Shown here: positions 63,923 through 64,000 of the stretch, piece after piece | How the letters are laid out: each line of letters opens with the position of its first letter | How positions within the stretch are numbered: position 1 is the stretch's first letter | NCBI GenBank assembly: GCA_022711465.1 | Contig: JAKLEZ010000011.1 | Span: 147,969 to 211,968 of the forward strand | Source of the DNA: Planctomycetota bacterium | GTDB taxonomy: Bacteria; Planctomycetota; Phycisphaerae; UBA1845; PWPN01 | Length of the DNA stretch: 64,000 nt | Direction of reading: 5' to 3' | The notes under the pieces: generated by a model | What the model saw: the letters and a program-made list of their open reading frames with translations, nothing else | The model's database searches: none | What the model was told of the DNA's origin: nothing | Translations under genes and position numbers: made by a program

Positions 63923-64000
63923 TTGTCGCCCTCGGACTCGCGGCGGTTGCCGCGAGGGATTTATCGCCTTGGTGCCAATCCCGAAGGTGAGGGGAAGAAC

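Overview
The window is GC-rich chromosomal DNA that looks like a member of the Planctomycetota (PVC superphylum). The signs are a PEP-CTERM protein, a dockerin-like secreted repeat protein, a CotH/lamin-tail protein, a PmoA-family (DUF6807) protein, a ThuA/DUF1080-type lipoprotein, a DUF4091 glycoside-hydrolase-like protein, a GH57 enzyme, many sugar-ABC and esterase genes, and lpxA with outer-membrane proteins, which implies a diderm envelope. This rests on gene content only; no rRNA or tRNA gene was seen.

Layout. 0-8 kb: cimA behind a possible attenuator, a Pit phosphate transporter, a PEP-CTERM protein, purD and a class V aminotransferase. 8-14 kb: a sensor module of hybrid histidine kinase, divergent ABC-type binding protein and TonB-dependent receptor. 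14-27 kb: a carbohydrate region with a DUF4091 protein, two ribose-type permease/binding-protein pairs and no ATPase gene, a decayed GH32 fragment, a MarR regulator coupled to a tandem-domain esterase, and a CotH protein. 27-30 kb: a five-repeat discoidin-like, dockerin-ended protein whose signal peptide seems to be out of frame. 30-43 kb: a degenerate M16 protein translationally coupled to a phosphohexomutase, a TolC-type lipoprotein, a radical SAM protein, ExoD, a structured leader before a zinc-ribbon gene, apt, an oversized prepilin peptidase, an OmpA lipoprotein, PPK2 and lpxA. 43-49 kb: a large PKD/RTX surface protein, GH57 and a membrane-anchored hydrolase. 49-55 kb: a sugar isomerase / DUF6807 / uracil-DNA-glycosylase operon, then a GH36 alpha-galactosidase. 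55-64 kb: a STAS protein, an SSS sugar symporter divergent from a ROK repressor with shared operator-like repeats, a terpenoid-cyclase-like repeat protein, an EF-G paralogue, a ThuA/DUF1080 lipoprotein and the edge of a probable insertion sequence.

How the genes fit together. Much of the window serves uptake and breakdown of glycans. Secreted or lipid-anchored hydrolases and binding proteins feed ABC and SSS sugar transporters, with MarR, ROK and a two-component kinase as likely local regulators. Housekeeping genes (cimA, purD, apt, phosphohexomutase, lpxA, fusA-like) are interspersed singly. Several genes between 33 and 41 kb have a -10-like hexamer 7-9 bases before the start codon and no Shine-Dalgarno, suggesting leaderless transcripts. 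The most unusual signals are the structured, possibly switching leader at 37.3 kb, the ATPase-less double sugar transporter whose second permease has an inserted soluble domain, and the apparent frameshift in the dockerin-type gene.
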